Of a DNA stretch of 14,498 nucleotides, positions 14,105 through 14,498 are shown one piece after another. Within the stretch, counting starts at the first letter, position 1, and every line of letters begins with the position of its first letter. The stretch lies in NCBI GenBank assembly GCA_030431355.1, contig JAUIJG010000091.1, positions 1 to 14,498 of the forward strand, read 5' to 3'. Position numbers and translations under genes: made by a program. This DNA comes from a bacterium (GTDB lineage: Bacteria; Cyanobacteriota; Vampirovibrionia; Obscuribacterales; Obscuribacteraceae). A model generated the notes under the pieces. It was given only the letters and a program-made list of their open reading frames with translations, was not told the DNA's origin and made no database searches.

Positions 14105-14310
14105 GCAAGTTTCATAAGAAGACCACCCAGGAAGAAATTTATGACCGGAAATCCACCGGTCGACGTGATATTGCGTCTCTATCTGTAGAAGAGAAGATAG
14201 AGAGATTGGTTATGCTACAGAAGATGAATTCAAACGTAGCCCGTGCAGCAGGGCGTGAGTACAAACAGCCCTGGGATATCAAATTCACAAATCAGTCAAA
14301 AGAAGCTTAG
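14101..14310 (+). CDS. Small hypothetical partner of the nucleotidyltransferase
   Basis: This 69-residue basic, helical protein begins with ATG inside the nucleotidyltransferase stop (ATGA), so the two are probably co-translated. Its core, RRDIASLSVEEKIERLVMLQKMN (about 21-43), resembles small proteins often found beside AbiEii-like nucleotidyltransferases (a pattern with LAxLPxEEKIxxLxxLQ); their function is not known to me. It is too short for a HEPN protein and lacks the R-x4-6-H motif, so this is not a classical HEPN/MNT pair. It could be an antitoxin or a chaperone of the enzyme, but that is a guess from position alone. Confidence 0.65.
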   Translation: MSKFHKKTTQEEIYDRKSTGRRDIASLSVEEKIERLVMLQKMNSNVARAAGREYKQPWDIKFTNQSKEA

Positions 14311-14498
14311 GTCTACTGGTTTTAACACTCATCTCTGAACAGTCAGCTAAAGATATCTCCACAAGATCTCTTTTCTATTGTTCGTACCCGTCCGGTGAAC
14401 CACATCTAGCATCAAAAGAAAAACTGTGGCATCCTCTCTCATGTAGAGAAAGTGAATTCTAGAAGGGCTGGAAATTCTGGTGCAGCAGGCGGTAGGGG
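14311..14498. other. Right edge, no supported feature
   Basis: No open frame of useful length, promoter or strong hairpin is visible. A weak 5-bp inverted repeat (TCTCT/AGAGA, 14435-14449) occurs without a T-run. Confidence 0.4.

Overview
The window reads as ordinary bacterial chromosome on its left three quarters and a poorer, partly decayed accessory stretch at its right end. Coding density is high up to about 12.05 kb. Core markers are present (ffh, rpsP, a khpA-type KH protein), together with a WaaE-like glycosyltransferase and exported TPR/aspartic-protease proteins, so a diderm (Gram-negative-type) bacterium is likely. The order ffh-rpsP-KH protein without rimM-trmD immediately after is compatible with a cyanobacterium-related, possibly non-photosynthetic lineage, but this is only a guess from gene order and general character.

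Left arm (1-3.6 kb): the 3' end of an acyl-CoA dehydrogenase, then an exported protein with TPR repeats and two retropepsin-like aspartic protease domains, then (sharing one base) a family 2 glycosyltransferase. Facing it on the other strand is a second protein of the same TPR plus double-retropepsin architecture.

Central minus-strand cluster (8.07-3.63 kb, read leftwards): SAMHD1-like HD phosphohydrolase, ffh, rpsP, KH protein, a small MshEN-like protein and a GNAT acetyltransferase. Spacing is tight and two junctions overlap: rpsP and the KH gene share 97 bases, and the KH gene and the next gene share one base. The likely main promoter (TTGAGA-19-TATAAT) lies before the HD gene, with a second candidate (TTGCAA-17-TATAAG) before rpsP. 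The cluster links membrane-protein targeting (Ffh), the small ribosomal subunit (S16) and RNA binding (KH protein).

A divergent polytopic membrane protein (8.16-9.10 kb) converges on a minus-strand set: redoxin, four-helix TMEM205-like membrane protein and TreZ, the trehalose-releasing enzyme of the TreY/TreZ pathway.

Right arm (12.06-14.50 kb): about 700 bases with no convincing intact gene but with a helix-turn-helix remnant apparently cut by a G8 tract, a small membrane-anchored protein on the minus strand, and a two-gene module of a minimal nucleotidyltransferase and a 69-residue partner overlapping by ATGA. The nucleotidyltransferase lacks a usable start codon before its catalytic motif, so its 5' end looks damaged or uses a rare start. 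This module resembles toxin-antitoxin or abortive-infection nucleotidyltransferase loci, but the partner is not a HEPN protein. No tRNA, rRNA, CRISPR array or intact insertion sequence was seen.
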